This document shows, one piece after another, positions 8,889 through 19,252 of a DNA stretch of 64,000 bases. This stretch comes from Vibrio europaeus (GTDB lineage: Bacteria; Pseudomonadota; Gammaproteobacteria; Enterobacterales; Vibrionaceae): NCBI RefSeq assembly GCF_001695575.1, contig NZ_LUAX01000003.1:205205-269204 (forward strand), in the 5' to 3' direction. A program made the translations under genes and the position numbers. Positions within the stretch are counted from its first letter, which is position 1, and each line of letters opens with the position of its first letter. A model generated the notes under the pieces. The model searched no databases. It was not told the DNA's origin and was given only the letters and a program-made list of their open reading frames with translations.

Positions 8889-9938
8889 TCAAATATGACG
8901 GGGAGCAGTCTGCATTGCGAGTGCAGTATCCAGCATACGGTTCGCAAAGCCCCATTCGTTATCGCACCAAACGAGCATTTTTACTAAGTGCCCATTACTC
9001 ACCCGTGTCTGTGTGCCATCGACAATCGCGCTATGGGGATCATGATTAAAGTCGATCGAAACGAGCGGCGCTTCAGTATAGTCAACAATGCCCTGTAATG
9101 TACACTGAGATGCGTTAACAATGGTTTGATTTACGTCATTAACTTTCACATTTGTATTAATTGTGACACTTAAATCCATTGCTGTGACGTTTACCGTCGG
9201 AACTCTTACAGAAATCGCTTCAAACTTGTTGGAAAATTTCGGGAAGATTCTTTCAATACCTTTATGCAACTTAGTGTCTACAGGAATAATCGACTGGCTC
9301 GCTGCACGGGTACGTCTTAGATCCGAATGGTAGGCGTCTATGACTTGCTGGTCGTTCATAGAAGAGTGGATGGTAGTGATAGTTCCAGATTCAATTTCAA
9401 ACGCATCATCAAGCGCTTTAATGATCGGCACAATACAATTGGTGGTACAAGAGCCATTGGAAACCACATTATGCTCAGCTTTGAGCGTTTCGTGATTAAC
9501 ACCATAGATGATGGTGTTATCAAGGTCGTTGGCACCAGGATGCGAGAATAGGACTTTCTTGGCTCCTGCTTTGATGTGTTCCTGACCATCCGCTTGAGTG
9601 CCAAATACACCGGTGCAGTCGAGAACTAAATCCACTTCGAGATCACGCCAAGGCAGTAACTCAATATCATTAAGATGAAGGATACGGATGGAGTCAAACT
9701 CCCCGGTGCCTTGATGAGGAGTATCATGGTGGATATAGATGTGCTCTTGATCGTTGGTCACCTTTCTGCCAAAACGACCATGACTAGTATCATATTGAAG
9801 CAAATGCGCCATCGCATCAGGCTGAGCAAGCTCGTTAACCGCTACTACTTTGATCTGTTGGTTCTTTCCACTCTCATATACTGCACGCAGTACATTACGG
9901 CCAATACGTCCAAACCCGTTGATCGCAACTTTCAGCAT
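8889..9938 (-). CDS. epd: D-erythrose-4-phosphate dehydrogenase
   Basis: A 349-residue NAD-dependent dehydrogenase of the GAPDH superfamily. It oxidises erythrose 4-phosphate to 4-phosphoerythronate, a step of pyridoxal phosphate synthesis. The Rossmann start [14 protein letters not shown] and catalytic SNGSCTTNC are clear. The stretch [22 protein letters not shown] and the position before pgk mark Epd rather than GapA. It begins the leftward epd-pgk-fbaA set. In the 190-base divergent gap to the next gene a TACTA-CCCGA-TAGTA inverted repeat lies at 9974-9988, of unknown role. Confidence 0.92.
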   Translation of the reverse strand: MLKVAINGFGRIGRNVLRAVYESGKNQQIKVVAVNELAQPDAMAHLLQYDTSHGRFGRKVTNDQEHIYIHHDTPHQGTGEFDSIRILHLNDIELLPWRDLEVDLVLDCTGVFGTQADGQEHIKAGAKKVLFSHPGANDLDNTIIYGVNHETLKAEHNVVSNGSCTTNCIVPIIKALDDAFEIESGTITTIHSSMNDQQVIDAYHSDLRRTRAASQSIIPVDTKLHKGIERIFPKFSNKFEAISVRVPTVNVTAMDLSVTINTNVKVNDVNQTIVNASQCTLQGIVDYTEAPLVSIDFNHDPHSAIVDGTQTRVSNGHLVKMLVWCDNEWGFANRMLDTALAMQTAPRHI

Positions 9939-10137
9939 AAATCCATCGCCCTACATCATTTTCGTGTCACAAATACTACCCGATAGTAGGCCAAAACGCA
10001 TTAAGTTAGTGATGTGTGCCGAACAATTGAAATTACACAACTTGATTAGTAAGCCAGCAATATAGATAGTCGCTGTGTGAGACGATTTTTCCTTATGGCT
10101 GTTTCTTATCTAGTTTCATCAACCAAAGGAAATGACT

Positions 10138-10374
10138 ATGTCTGGGTACCCAGCCACTCACTTTTGTAAACAGTGCGAACAAGATACACCCCATAGTGAA
10201 GTGCTTGTAAGAAAGACCAGCAGCTACGACACGGACACTTCTTTGTTAGGTAGAGTCAAACTGATGGCTCATGCCTTTATTAATGGCGGTCACTACTATG
10301 ACATGGACAGATATGTCACGTGTAAAGTCTGCGGCCACAAAGAGAAGGATAACTGGGGTAACGAGTTTGAGTAA
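10138..10374 (+). CDS. Small two-CxxC (zinc-ribbon-like) protein, unknown function
   Basis: A 78-residue protein with paired motifs CKQC near residue 11 and CKVC near 62, suggesting a four-cysteine zinc site that brackets a region with LLGRVKLMAHAF. I do not recognise a named family. I prefer the ATG at 10138, seven bases after AAAGGA; an ATG two codons upstream is too close to that site. It stands alone, divergent from epd and convergent with tktA, with a shared terminator. Confidence 0.75.
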   Translation: MSGYPATHFCKQCEQDTPHSEVLVRKTSSYDTDTSLLGRVKLMAHAFINGGHYYDMDRYVTCKVCGHKEKDNWGNEFE

Positions 10375-10401
10375 TCGCTACTTATCCTCAGATTGAACGC
10401 A

Positions 10402-10432
10402 TAAAAAAACCGAGCCACTAGGCTCGGTTTTC
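10402..10432. terminator. Bidirectional terminator between the zinc-ribbon gene and tktA
   Basis: An AAACCGAGCC stem (10407-10416) pairs with GGCTCGGTTT (10421-10430) around an ACTA loop, with A runs left and T runs right. It serves both converging genes. Confidence 0.9.
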
Positions 10433-10454
10433 TACTTAATGACTTCAGCAAATC

Positions 10455-12449
10455 TTATGCTAGTAGCTCTTTTGCTGTGTTTACTACGTTTTCTGTAGTG
10501 AAACCGAACATCTTAAATAGCTCACCTGCTGGTGCAGATTCACCGAATGTTGTCATACCGATGATCTTGCCACCGAAGCCAACATACTTGTACCAGAAGT
10601 CAGCAATGCCCGCTTCTACCGCGATACGAGCCGTTACGTCAGATGGAAGTACAGATTCACGGTATTCCGCGTCTTGCTTGTCGAATGCGTCTGTAGCAGG
10701 CATTGAAACAACGCGTACTTTCTTACCTTCAGCCGTTAGTTCAGCCGCAGCGTTAACCGCTAGCTCAACTTCAGAGCCTGTTGCGATAAGGATAAGCTCT
10801 GGCTTGCCTGCGCAATCTTTCAGGATGTAACCACCGCGTGCAATGTTAGCTACTTGCTCTTCGTTACGCTCTTGCTGCGCAAGGTTCTGACGAGAGAAGA
10901 TCAGAGACGTTGGGCCGTCTTTACGCTCGATAGCCAGTTTCCAAGCCACTGCAGATTCCACTTGGTCACATGGGCGCCATGTGCTCATGTTTGGTGTTAG
11001 ACGTAGAGAAGCCATTTGCTCAACCGGTTGGTGAGTTGGGCCATCTTCGCCAAGACCGATAGAATCGTGCGTGTAAACTTGGATGTTCTGAACTTTCATC
11101 AGTGCAGCCATACGCATTGCATTACGCGCGTATTCCATGAACATTAGGAAAGTTGCGCCGTATGGTACGAAACCACCGTGCAGAGCAATACCGTTCATGA
11201 TTGCTGTCATACCAAATTCACGTACACCGTAGTGGATGTAGTTACCCGCTGGATCTTCAGCAGAAACAGACTTCGAACCAGACCACATAGTTAGGTTAGA
11301 AGGTGCAAGGTCAGCAGAGCCACCTAGGAATTCAGGTAGCATAGCACCGAACGCTTCTAGTGCATTTTGAGAGGCTTTACGTGAAGCAATGTTTGCAGGG
11401 TTAGCTTGAAGGTCAGCAATGATTGCGTTGGCTTTCTCTTCCCACTCGGCAGGTAGTTCACCGTTTAGGCGACGTTTAAGCTCAGCCGCTTCAGCTGGGT
11501 AAGCTGCTGCGTATGCATCAAACTTAGTGTTCCACGCTGCTTCCTTAGCTGCACCTGCTTCTTTCGCATCCCACTCCGCGTAGATGTCTGCTGGAATTTC
11601 GAATGGACCGTGTTCCCAGCCAAGTTCTTTGCGAGTTGCTGCGATTTCTTCAGCGCCTAGTGGAGCACCGTGACAGTCGTGTGAACCCGATTTGTTTGGC
11701 GAACCAAATCCGATGATCGTCTTAGTACAGATTAGAGTTGGGCGTGGGTCAGCTTTCGCTGCAACGATAGCAGCATTGATCGCTTCAGGATCGTGACCAT
11801 CTACTGCTGGAATGACGTGCCAACCGTATGCTTCAAAACGCTTAGGCGTGTCGTCAGAGAACCAACCTTCTACTTCACCGTCGATAGAGATGCCGTTGTC
11901 ATCCCAGAACGCGATCAACTTACCAAGACCTAATGTACCTGCTAGAGAACATGCTTCGTGAGAGATACCTTCCATCAGACAGCCGTCACCCATGAATGCA
12001 TAAGTGAAGTGGTCGACGATGTCGTGGCCTTCTTTGTTGAACTGTGCTGCAAGTGTCTTCTCAGCTAGCGCCATACCAACAGCGTTAGTGATACCTTGAC
12101 CTAGTGGACCCGTAGTTGTCTCGATACCTGGTGCGTAACCGTACTCTGGATGACCTGGAGTCTTAGAGTGCAGTTGACGGAAGTTTTTCAGATCGTCGAT
12201 TGATAGCTCGTAACCTGCAAGGTGCAGTAGCGAGTAAATCAGCATTGAGCCGTGGCCGTTTGATAGTACGAAACGGTCGCGGTCAGCCCACTCTGGGTTA
12301 GCTGGGTTATGGTTTAGATGTGAGCGCCAAAGAACTTCAGCGATATCAGCCATACCCATAGGTGCGCCTGGGTGACCAGAGTTAGCTTGTTGAACACCAT
12401 CCATGCTTAGAGCGCGGATTGCATTAGCGAGATGTTGACGAGAAGACAT
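10455..12449 (-). CDS. tktA: Transketolase
   Basis: A 664-residue thiamine-diphosphate enzyme of the pentose phosphate pathway. Visible are the N-terminal substrate histidine region ([13 protein letters not shown]), the diphosphate-binding GDGCLMEG...WDDNG motif, the pyrimidine-domain stretch [16 protein letters not shown] and the C-terminal domain. I start it at the ATG at 12449 ([18 protein letters not shown]), preceded by AGGAG; the frame is open for 25 more codons upstream, but without family similarity. Codon bias is strong. It shares erythrose 4-phosphate metabolism with the nearby epd. A LacI-type operator lies about 155 bases upstream. Confidence 0.97.
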   Translation of the reverse strand: MSSRQHLANAIRALSMDGVQQANSGHPGAPMGMADIAEVLWRSHLNHNPANPEWADRDRFVLSNGHGSMLIYSLLHLAGYELSIDDLKNFRQLHSKTPGHPEYGYAPGIETTTGPLGQGITNAVGMALAEKTLAAQFNKEGHDIVDHFTYAFMGDGCLMEGISHEACSLAGTLGLGKLIAFWDDNGISIDGEVEGWFSDDTPKRFEAYGWHVIPAVDGHDPEAINAAIVAAKADPRPTLICTKTIIGFGSPNKSGSHDCHGAPLGAEEIAATRKELGWEHGPFEIPADIYAEWDAKEAGAAKEAAWNTKFDAYAAAYPAEAAELKRRLNGELPAEWEEKANAIIADLQANPANIASRKASQNALEAFGAMLPEFLGGSADLAPSNLTMWSGSKSVSAEDPAGNYIHYGVREFGMTAIMNGIALHGGFVPYGATFLMFMEYARNAMRMAALMKVQNIQVYTHDSIGLGEDGPTHQPVEQMASLRLTPNMSTWRPCDQVESAVAWKLAIERKDGPTSLIFSRQNLAQQERNEEQVANIARGGYILKDCAGKPELILIATGSEVELAVNAAAELTAEGKKVRVVSMPATDAFDKQDAEYRESVLPSDVTARIAVEAGIADFWYKYVGFGGKIIGMTTFGESAPAGELFKMFGFTTENVVNTAKELLA

Positions 12450-12604
12450 GTCAGCTCCTGAGTGCATTAAGCGAATCGAAATAAAATGGGCGATAATTCT
12501 CTCAAAGCGCCACCAGCACTGCAATCGTTTTCCAAGTCAAAAGCTCACAATTTTCCTAGCTTTCGCAGCAAATCGATAAAAGTTACTAATATTTCGACCG
12601 ATTA

Positions 12605-12620
12605 ACGCAAACGTTTGGTT
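12605..12620. promoter_or_regulatory. LacI-family (PurR-like) operator before tktA
   Basis: ACGCAAACGTTTGGTT matches the PurR consensus ACGCAAACGTTTGCGT at 14 of 16 positions. It lies 156 bases upstream of the tktA start in the 321-base tktA-metK divergent gap. Its core GCAAACGTTTG is identical to the site before fbaA. I could not place a convincing tktA -10/-35 around it. Confidence 0.55.
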
Positions 12621-12642
12621 TTGGCCAATAATAAAAAAGAGC

Positions 12643-12670
12643 TTGTAATCCGAGCATTCAAAACTAAAAT
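12643..12670 (+). promoter_or_regulatory. metK promoter
   Basis: TTGTAA (12643-12648), 16 bases, then TAAAAT (12665-12670), a five-of-six match to the -10 consensus. The predicted start falls inside the adjoining MetJ boxes. Confidence 0.65.
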
Positions 12671-12702
12671 AGACGTCTAGATGTAGATACACCTACAGAT
12701 AT
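12671..12702. promoter_or_regulatory. MetJ operator: four tandem met boxes before metK
   Basis: Four contiguous eight-base units follow the -10. The first, AGACGTCT, is the exact met-box consensus. The next three match at about 6, 5 and 4 of 8 positions. Tandem eight-mers covering a transcription start are the classic MetJ/S-adenosylmethionine repression arrangement, and metK makes the corepressor. Confidence 0.85.
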
Positions 12703-12770
12703 CAGTATTATTTATTAGTGCTCCCCCTTTGATAACGGAGCGCTCTCTAAAAATTTAAAGTGGAGCTCAC

Positions 12771-13925
12771 ATGGCTAAGCACCTGTTTACTTCTGAGTCT
12801 GTTTCAGAAGGTCATCCAGATAAAATTGCAGACCAAATTTCTGATGCAGTCCTTGATGCGATTCTAGAGCAAGACCCAAAAGCACGTGTTGCTTGTGAAA
12901 CTTACGTTAAAACCGGCATGGTGATGGTTGGTGGTGAAATCACGACTTCAGCATGGGTTGATATTGAAGAGCTAACTCGCCAGACGGTTCGTGAAATTGG
13001 TTACGTTCACTCTGACATGGGTTTCGATGCTGACTCTTGTGCGGTTCTCAATACCATCGGTAAGCAATCACCAGACATCAACCAAGGCGTTGATAAAGCA
13101 GATCCTAAAGAGCAAGGCGCCGGTGACCAAGGTATCATGTTCGGTTACGCGACCAACGAAACTGACATCCTAATGCCAGCTCCGATCACTTACTCTCACC
13201 TTCTTGTTCAAAAGCAAGCTGAAGTACGTAAAAACGGTACACTGCCATGGTTACGCCCTGACGCGAAATCTCAGGTCACTTTCCAGTACGACCAAGGTAA
13301 GATCGTGGGTATTGATGCAGTTGTTCTTTCTACCCAGCACTGTGATTCAATCTCGACGCCAGACCTACGTGAAGCAGTAATGGAAGAGATCATCAAGCCA
13401 GTACTGCCTTCTGAGTGGATCAACAAAGAGACAAACTTTTTCATCAACCCAACTGGCCGTTTCGTAATCGGTGGTCCTATGGGTGACTGTGGTCTAACAG
13501 GTCGTAAGATCATCGTTGATACCTACGGCGGCGCAGCACGTCACGGTGGTGGTGCTTTCTCTGGTAAAGATCCATCAAAAGTTGACCGTTCTGCAGCATA
13601 CGCAGCACGCTACGTTGCGAAAAACATCGTTGCTGCTGGCCTAGCGGATCGTTGTGAAATCCAGCTTTCTTACGCGATCGGTGTTGCAGATCCAACGTCT
13701 ATCATGGTTGAAACCTTCGGTACGGAAAAAGTATCGCAAGACGTTATCGTTGAAGCTGTACGTCAAAACTTCGACCTACGCCCATACGGTCTGCAAGAGA
13801 TGCTGAACCTACTTCAGCCTATCTACAAGAAGACTGCGGCATACGGCCACTTCGGTCGCGAAGAATTCCCATGGGAGGCGACAGATAAAGCCGCTCTACT
13901 GCGCGAGTTCGCTGGTCTGAAGTAA
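12771..13925 (+). CDS. metK: S-adenosylmethionine synthetase
   Basis: A 384-residue methionine adenosyltransferase making S-adenosylmethionine from methionine and ATP. The three-repeat family is marked by the start [19 protein letters not shown], the ATP loop [15 protein letters not shown] and the P-loop-like [19 protein letters not shown]. Length equals the E. coli enzyme. The ATG follows GGAG. Repression by MetJ is expected from the boxes at 12671-12702. A strong terminator ends it, so it is monocistronic. Confidence 0.97.
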   Translation: MAKHLFTSESVSEGHPDKIADQISDAVLDAILEQDPKARVACETYVKTGMVMVGGEITTSAWVDIEELTRQTVREIGYVHSDMGFDADSCAVLNTIGKQSPDINQGVDKADPKEQGAGDQGIMFGYATNETDILMPAPITYSHLLVQKQAEVRKNGTLPWLRPDAKSQVTFQYDQGKIVGIDAVVLSTQHCDSISTPDLREAVMEEIIKPVLPSEWINKETNFFINPTGRFVIGGPMGDCGLTGRKIIVDTYGGAARHGGGAFSGKDPSKVDRSAAYAARYVAKNIVAAGLADRCEIQLSYAIGVADPTSIMVETFGTEKVSQDVIVEAVRQNFDLRPYGLQEMLNLLQPIYKKTAAYGHFGREEFPWEATDKAALLREFAGLK

Positions 13926-13950
13926 TCTTTGATTACACTATAAAAATATT

Positions 13951-13984
13951 AAGAACGTCTGGATTAGCAGACGTTCTTTTTTTA
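13951..13984 (+). terminator. metK terminator
   Basis: A perfect ten-base stem (13952-13961 with 13968-13977) with a six-base loop is followed by seven T. The stem includes a met-box-like CAGACGTTCT, probably by chance. Confidence 0.9.
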
Positions 13985-14196
13985 TGCGCAAAAAAACATC
14001 AAGAAATTTGTATTTTTTTGCCATGCGGTCAATAGTTAAAAATATGTTAACGAACAAATCACACATCGACTTTGCTTCGTAAACTGTTTAACTGATGCGC
14101 CGCTTACATTATTAGAGGTCGCCAAGCCGGGCATCGAGTTTCGTTCACTGTCGCTCAAGAGCACAGTGTAGGTAGAGAATCGATCAAGGAGGATGT

Positions 14197-14994
14197 ATGC
14201 CTCGTACGGTGAATCCACACGACTTCGATGACAAGAACAAAGAAGTCAAAGACTCAGAATACGCCCGCACGATTCCGTGTAATAAGGTCAGTATTTCTGC
14301 CCCGTTCCACTGGTTGTCGCTCGGTCTTCATGACTTTGTCCGTATGCCACTTATCAGCGCCTTTTATGGTTTGTGCTTTATGGCCGCCGCAATAGGTATT
14401 GTTTTACTTGTCCAATGGCAAGGCACTCACTTAGTCGTCATGCCAAGTCTCGTTGTCTATATGCTTATTGGTCCTTTCTTGGCGCTTGGTCTTTACGATG
14501 CTAGCTGGGAAAGAGAAAAAGGCCACCACGCGAGTCTGCTTCACTCAATGAAGGCAATTGGTCGTAACTCCACTTCCCAGTGGGCATTTGCCGTATTACT
14601 AGCGGTATGTATGATCTTTTGGATGAGAATCGCTGCCCTATTGCACGCTTTGTACCCATCGGTTCAAGGTGCACCGCTAACAGAATTTATGCCTTTCTTA
14701 GTCATAGGTTCACTGGTCGGTTTGGTTCTAGCATGTGTTGTCTTCAGTATCTCAGCGTTTTCCATTCCATTAATGATGGAGCGCCGAGTTGATATGATGA
14801 CCGCGGTTTTCTCAAGCTTCAATGCCGTGAAATCGAATATTCCAGCCATGATTGTCTGGGCTGCCCTCATTTGTGGCGGTATTCTCGTCGGCTTTGCGAC
14901 CTACGGAATCGGAATGCTGTTTACCATGCCAATTCTTGGTTATGGTACTTGGCATGCCTATCACGAAACGCTCAAGAAAAAGCATCACCCATAA
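14197..14994 (+). CDS. DUF2189 family integral membrane protein
   Basis: A 265-residue multispanning membrane protein that I place in the uncharacterised DUF2189 family from its pattern, with about six hydrophobic segments between residues 45 and 255. A charged N-terminus precedes the conserved-looking WLSLGLHDFVRMP. Other visible blocks are LIGPFLALGLYDASWEREKG and GYGTWHAYHETL. The start has an excellent AAGGAGG ribosome site. It stands alone between metK and sprT. No function is known or suggested by neighbours. Confidence 0.8.
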   Translation: MPRTVNPHDFDDKNKEVKDSEYARTIPCNKVSISAPFHWLSLGLHDFVRMPLISAFYGLCFMAAAIGIVLLVQWQGTHLVVMPSLVVYMLIGPFLALGLYDASWEREKGHHASLLHSMKAIGRNSTSQWAFAVLLAVCMIFWMRIAALLHALYPSVQGAPLTEFMPFLVIGSLVGLVLACVVFSISAFSIPLMMERRVDMMTAVFSSFNAVKSNIPAMIVWAALICGGILVGFATYGIGMLFTMPILGYGTWHAYHETLKKKHHP

Positions 14995-15025
14995 GTCGCG
15001 CTCTACGCTGAACCAGTATATGATT

Positions 15026-15051
15026 CGCCTCTAACTATAGAGGCGTTTTTA
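15026..15051 (+). terminator. Terminator after the DUF2189 gene
   Basis: CGCCTCTA (15026-15033) pairs with TAGAGGCG (15038-15045), an ACTA loop lies between, then five T. It lies directly before the sprT start region. Confidence 0.85.
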
Positions 15052-15064
15052 TTTGGAGTGTGCG

Positions 15065-15562
15065 TTGGATTTGGAACTTGAATACTTAGCAAATAAGGTC
15101 ATGGCGGAATGCATCCAGACCGCATCACAAACATTTAAGCGCTCTTTTCCTCTCCCGCAATTAAACTTCAATTTACGCGGCAAAGCGGCGGGCAAAGCCT
15201 ACCTGCAACTGAATCAGATTCGCCTCAACCCAGTTTTGTTCACAGAGAATCAGCAGGCATTTTTAGCGGAAGTTATCCCGCATGAAATAGCTCACTTAAT
15301 TACTTACCAAGTCTATGGCCGTGTTCGACCACATGGTAAAGAGTGGCAAGGAGTCATGGAATCAGTATTTAACGTGCCAGCACGTACCACTCACAGCTTC
15401 GAAACCGCATCAGTACAAGGGAAAACTTTTGAGTACTACTGTGGCTGCAGCACTTACCCTTTATCCATTCGTCGTCACAATAAAGTATTACGCAATCAAG
15501 CAAGTTATCGCTGCCAGCAGTGCCAGCAACCACTCAGTTTTACTGGCAAGCAACTGTCATAA
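15065..15562 (+). CDS. sprT: SprT family zinc metalloprotease-like protein
   Basis: A 165-residue SprT-like protein. The metalloprotease motif [19 protein letters not shown] lies near residue 75. A C-terminal zinc ribbon is formed by CGC and CQQC. The SprT domain is shared with eukaryotic Spartan, which cleaves DNA-protein crosslinks; the bacterial role is poorly defined. The likely start is the TTG at 15065, six bases after GGAG; an in-frame TTG at 15053 overlaps that site. Order sprT-endA-rsmE-gshB is the conserved enteric one. Confidence 0.88.
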   Translation: MDLELEYLANKVMAECIQTASQTFKRSFPLPQLNFNLRGKAAGKAYLQLNQIRLNPVLFTENQQAFLAEVIPHEIAHLITYQVYGRVRPHGKEWQGVMESVFNVPARTTHSFETASVQGKTFEYYCGCSTYPLSIRRHNKVLRNQASYRCQQCQQPLSFTGKQLS

Positions 15563-15639
15563 ATAAGTAAAGCATCACTAATTTATAGCTAGATTTGCGT
15601 GTTAAACTGTAGTTATTACTACTTTTCTAACCCTCAATC

Positions 15640-16341
15640 ATGAACAAATCTCTCTGGTTATCTGCTATCAGCTTGTTGTGCACTGCTGTTGTGTATGCTG
15701 CGCCCCCTTCATCTTTCTCTAAAGCCAAAAAAGAAGCGGTAAAGATATACACTGACCATCCAACCAGTTTTTATTGCGGCTGTAATATTTCATGGCAAGG
15801 TCGCAAAGGAATACCTGACTTAGAATCATGTGGTTATCAGGTCCGTAAACAGCAAAAACGAGCATCACGCATCGAATGGGAACATGTTGTACCGGCCTGG
15901 CAGTTTGGTCACCAACGTCAATGTTGGCAAAATGGAGGGCGTAAGAACTGCACCAAGAATGATAAAGCCTTCCGTATGATGGAAGCTGACTTACACAACC
16001 TGACTCCTGCGATTGGTGAAGTTAACGGTGACCGTTCTAACTATAACTTCAGTCAGTGGAATGGTGTCGATGGCGTAAGCTATGGTCACTGTGAAATGCA
16101 GGTCAATTTTAAGCAGCGTAAGGTGATGCCACCGGATCGCGCGAAGGGGTCCATTGCCCGTACCTATATGTACATGAGCCAAGAGTATGGCTTTCGCCTC
16201 TCTAAGCAGCAAACACAGTTAATGAACGCATGGAATAAGCAATTCCCCGTCGACCTGTGGGAATGCGAGCGTGAGCAGCGCATCTTCAAGGTTCAAGGCA
16301 ATCACAACCCATTTGTGTATCAAGCTTGCCAAGCGTTATAA
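15640..16341 (+). CDS. endA: Secreted endonuclease I (EndA/Dns)
   Basis: A 233-residue periplasmic or extracellular DNase. A signal peptide ends near residue 21 (VYAAPPSSF). The catalytic block [12 protein letters not shown] and the conserved NGDRSNYNF are visible, with paired cysteines consistent with disulfides. In V. cholerae the homologue Dns degrades extracellular DNA and limits natural transformation, with quorum-sensing repression; that regulation is known of the family, not seen here. A hairpin (16351-16360 with 16374-16383) follows the stop, then a short T run. Confidence 0.93.
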   Translation: MNKSLWLSAISLLCTAVVYAAPPSSFSKAKKEAVKIYTDHPTSFYCGCNISWQGRKGIPDLESCGYQVRKQQKRASRIEWEHVVPAWQFGHQRQCWQNGGRKNCTKNDKAFRMMEADLHNLTPAIGEVNGDRSNYNFSQWNGVDGVSYGHCEMQVNFKQRKVMPPDRAKGSIARTYMYMSQEYGFRLSKQQTQLMNAWNKQFPVDLWECEREQRIFKVQGNHNPFVYQACQAL

Positions 16342-16458
16342 GTTAGCTCAAAAGAGTTTCTGGTAATTAATTGGAAACTCTTTCTAACCCTTGTTTTTTA
16401 AACCTAAAGCATCCATGTTAGAGAGAACTTCAAATCTCTTGTTGGAAATCGAGACACC

Positions 16459-17190
16459 ATGCGAATCCCACGAATTTACCACCCAGAAGCCATTTCTCAG
16501 TTAGGCTCTTTGATGCTCAGTGATGACGCTGCTGGCCATATCGGCCGCGTGCTGCGCATGAAGGAAGGACAAGATATTTTACTGTTTGATGGTAGTGGGG
16601 CTGAGTTTCCAGCAACCATAGCGAATGTGTCGAAGAAATCAGTAGAGGTCGACGTCATAGAGCGTATCGAACGCAGCTCTGAATCACCGCTCGACCTACA
16701 TCTTGGTCAAGTCATTTCACGTGGTGATAAAATGGAGTTCACCATTCAAAAATCTGTTGAACTGGGTGTGAACACCATTACTCCGCTCATATCAGAACGT
16801 TGTGGCGTTAAACTTGATCAAAAGCGTTTTGAGAAAAAGCTCGCTCAATGGCAAAAAATTGCTATTAGTGCTTGCGAGCAATGCGGACGTAACACCGTAC
16901 CTGAAATTCGCCCAATTATGCAGCTTGAAGAGTGGTGCGCGGAAGAGTATGACGGCTTGAAGCTCAACCTTCATCCTCGCGCAAAATACTCAATCAATAC
17001 CCTACCCGCACCTGTTGAAAAAGTGCGCCTGTTGATTGGCCCTGAAGGTGGGCTGTCCGCAGAAGAAATCGGTATGACTGAAGAATACAAATTTGAAGAG
17101 ACGCTGCTTGGCCCGCGCGTATTACGCACAGAAACAGCGGCTCTCACTGCAATTACAGCCTTGCAAGTTCGTTTCGGCGATCTTGGGTAA
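16459..17190 (+). CDS. rsmE: 16S rRNA m3U1498 methyltransferase RsmE
   Basis: A 243-residue SPOUT-class methyltransferase that methylates U1498 of 16S rRNA. An N-terminal PUA-like domain (1-70, ending [14 protein letters not shown]) precedes the knotted C-terminal domain with the cofactor loop [14 protein letters not shown] and [16 protein letters not shown]. It lies 13 bases upstream of gshB and is probably co-transcribed with it. Confidence 0.95.
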   Translation: MRIPRIYHPEAISQLGSLMLSDDAAGHIGRVLRMKEGQDILLFDGSGAEFPATIANVSKKSVEVDVIERIERSSESPLDLHLGQVISRGDKMEFTIQKSVELGVNTITPLISERCGVKLDQKRFEKKLAQWQKIAISACEQCGRNTVPEIRPIMQLEEWCAEEYDGLKLNLHPRAKYSINTLPAPVEKVRLLIGPEGGLSAEEIGMTEEYKFEETLLGPRVLRTETAALTAITALQVRFGDLG

Positions 17191-17203
17191 ACGGAGAAAA
17201 TAC

Positions 17204-18151
17204 ATGATCAAATTAGGTATCGTAATGGACCCAATCTCGTCCATTAACATCAAAAAAGACTCTAGCTTTGCCATGATGCTTGAAGCGCAGCGCCGCGGCT
17301 ACGAAATTCACTACATGGAAATGCATGACCTACATCTAGATCAAGGTGTAGCCATCGCAGATACCAAAGTCGTTGAACTAAAAGAAGATCCAAACGGTTG
17401 GTATGAGTTCAAGTCAGAGCAAACTATTGAACTATCTGAACTAGATGCCGTTTTGATGCGTAAAGATCCTCCGTTTGATACCGAGTACATCTACGCGACA
17501 TACATTCTAGAGCGCGCTGAAGAGCAAGGTACATTAATCGTAAACAAGCCTCAAAGCCTACGTGACTGTAATGAAAAGCTGTTCACGGCTTGGTTCCCAG
17601 AGCTAACTCCAACAACAATTGTGACGCGTAAAGCAGATAAGATTAAAGCTTTCCGTGAAGAGCATGGGGACGTGATCCTAAAACCTCTTGATGGAATGGG
17701 TGGCGCTTCTATCTTCCGCGTTAAAGAAAACGATCCTAACGTTTCTGTGATCATTGAAACCTTGACCAATCATGGTCAAAACTACGCAATGGCGCAGACT
17801 TTCGTTCCTGATATTAGCAATGGCGACAAACGTATTCTTGTCGTTGACGGTGAACCAATGCCTTACTGCTTAGCGCGAATTCCAGCCAAAGGCGAGACTC
17901 GCGGTAACCTAGCGGCAGGTGGTACAGGTGAAGCTCGACCACTTAGTGAGACAGATAAAAAGATCGCTGAGGCTGTAGCGCCTACACTTAAAGAAAAAGG
18001 ACTGATCTTTGTTGGTCTCGACGTCATAGGTGACAAGCTGACAGAAATCAATGTAACAAGCCCAACATGTATTCGTGAAATCGAGGCTGCATTCGATGTG
18101 TCAATTACAGGCAAGCTAATGGATGCCATTGAGCGCCGCTTAAAAGCCTAA
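17204..18151 (+). CDS. gshB: Glutathione synthetase
   Basis: A 315-residue ATP-grasp ligase joining gamma-glutamylcysteine and glycine. The N-terminus IKLGIVMDPISSINIKKDSS is typical. The glycine-rich ATP loop DGMGGASIF and the metal-binding C-terminal INVTSPTCIREIE are visible. I start it at the ATG at 17204, after GGAG; the frame extends back over the rsmE end without similarity. A terminator follows, before yqgE. Confidence 0.96.
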   Translation: MIKLGIVMDPISSINIKKDSSFAMMLEAQRRGYEIHYMEMHDLHLDQGVAIADTKVVELKEDPNGWYEFKSEQTIELSELDAVLMRKDPPFDTEYIYATYILERAEEQGTLIVNKPQSLRDCNEKLFTAWFPELTPTTIVTRKADKIKAFREEHGDVILKPLDGMGGASIFRVKENDPNVSVIIETLTNHGQNYAMAQTFVPDISNGDKRILVVDGEPMPYCLARIPAKGETRGNLAAGGTGEARPLSETDKKIAEAVAPTLKEKGLIFVGLDVIGDKLTEINVTSPTCIREIEAAFDVSITGKLMDAIERRLKA

Positions 18152-18159
18152 TCATATTT

Positions 18160-18188
18160 GGGCAACGCTATTGGTTGCCCTTCTTTTG
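18160..18188 (+). terminator. gshB terminator
   Basis: GGGCAAC (18160-18166) pairs with GTTGCCC (18174-18180), followed by TTCTTTT. It lies between gshB and yqgE. Confidence 0.75.
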
Positions 18189-18203
18189 TAAGTGGGAGTC
18201 TTT

Positions 18204-18767
18204 ATGAATTTAACCAACCATTTTTTAGTGGCAATGCCGGGGATGAAAGACCCCTACTTCCAGCGCAGTGTTATCTATGTGTGCGAGCACAATGAAGATG
18301 GCGCGATGGGTTTAATGATTAATGCTCCTATCGATATCACCATCGGTAAAATGTTGGAACGAGTCGATGTAGAGCCCTCTCACCCTAAGCTTGTGACCGA
18401 GAGTTTAGACAAGCCAGTGCTTAACGGCGGCCCGGTCTCTGAAGATCGCGGTTTCATTCTTCATCAGCCTAAAGATGAATATGAATCGAGCATCAAGATG
18501 ACGGATAACATCTCTGTCACCACCTCTAAAGATATTCTTGGCGTACTTGGGACAGAGGCTGAACCAAACCACTATATCGTCGCTTTAGGTTATTCAGGCT
18601 GGGAAGCAGGTCAGCTAGAAATTGAGCTCTCTGAAAACTCTTGGTTAACCGTAGAAGCGGATCCAAACGTGATGTTCGATACTCCAATCAATGAACGTTG
18701 GCAGAAAGCGGTGCAAATGCTTGGTATTGACGTCTCGCAACTCTCAAGTGATATCGGCCACGCATAA
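18204..18767 (+). CDS. yqgE: YqgE/AlgH family protein
   Basis: A 187-residue cytoplasmic protein of the conserved YqgE/AlgH (UPF0301) family of unknown biochemical function. Typical blocks are [30 protein letters not shown] and [16 protein letters not shown] start it at the ATG at 18204 after GGGAG; an upstream in-frame start lacks a ribosome site. It is followed 18 bases later by ruvX, the usual partner gene. Confidence 0.92.
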   Translation: MNLTNHFLVAMPGMKDPYFQRSVIYVCEHNEDGAMGLMINAPIDITIGKMLERVDVEPSHPKLVTESLDKPVLNGGPVSEDRGFILHQPKDEYESSIKMTDNISVTTSKDILGVLGTEAEPNHYIVALGYSGWEAGQLEIELSENSWLTVEADPNVMFDTPINERWQKAVQMLGIDVSQLSSDIGHA

Positions 18768-18785
18768 CAAATAAGATACCTGTTT

Positions 18786-19211
18786 ATGTCTAGAACAATT
18801 ATGGCCTTTGATTTCGGCACCAAAAGCATTGGTAGTGCGATTGGGCAAGAGATCACAGGCACAGCTTCACCACTAAAAGCATTTAAAGCCAATGATGGCA
18901 TTCCAAACTGGGATGATATCGAGAAACAGATTAAAGAGTGGCAACCTAATTTACTGGTTGTTGGCTTACCTACCGATCTGTATGGCAAAGATTTAGAAAC
19001 CATTACGCCTAGAGCAAAAAAGTTCGCCAACCGCCTGCATGGACGATTTGGTCTGCCTGTTGAACTCCATGATGAAAGGCTTTCTACCATGGAAGCACGC
19101 GCTGATCTGTTCGAGATGGGCGGCTATAAAGCCTTGAGCAAAGGCAATGTTGATTGCCAATCTGCGGTAGTCATTTTAGAAAGTTGGTTTGAAGCCCAAT
19201 GGGGTGAATAA
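18786..19211 (+). CDS. ruvX: RuvX/YqgF RNase H-fold nuclease
   Basis: A 141-residue RNase H-fold protein with the catalytic start [15 protein letters not shown] and the conserved DERLSTMEA. The family is linked to pre-16S rRNA 5' processing and was also proposed as a Holliday-junction resolvase. It ends the conserved gshB-yqgE-ruvX stretch. In the gene order I recall from enterics and V. cholerae, pilT-like genes come next; here about 7 kb of accessory genes intervene. Confidence 0.93.
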   Translation: MSRTIMAFDFGTKSIGSAIGQEITGTASPLKAFKANDGIPNWDDIEKQIKEWQPNLLVVGLPTDLYGKDLETITPRAKKFANRLHGRFGLPVELHDERLSTMEARADLFEMGGYKALSKGNVDCQSAVVILESWFEAQWGE

Positions 19212-19219
19212 CTAGCAAG

Positions 19220-19245
19220 CTCCGCTAGTTTCTGCACTAGCGGAG
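19220..19245. terminator. Hairpin between convergent ruvX and ABC permease genes
   Basis: A perfect nine-base stem (19220-19228 with 19237-19245) with an eight-base loop, lacking a T tract in either direction. It may be a weak bidirectional terminator or an RNA end-protecting hairpin. Confidence 0.5.
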
Positions 19246-19252
19246 ATGATTT

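Noticed and set aside
13951..13984. Additional MetJ box in the metK terminator stem
   Set aside because: CAGACGTTCT is met-box-like but lies in a perfect terminator hairpin downstream of the gene, with no tandem partner.
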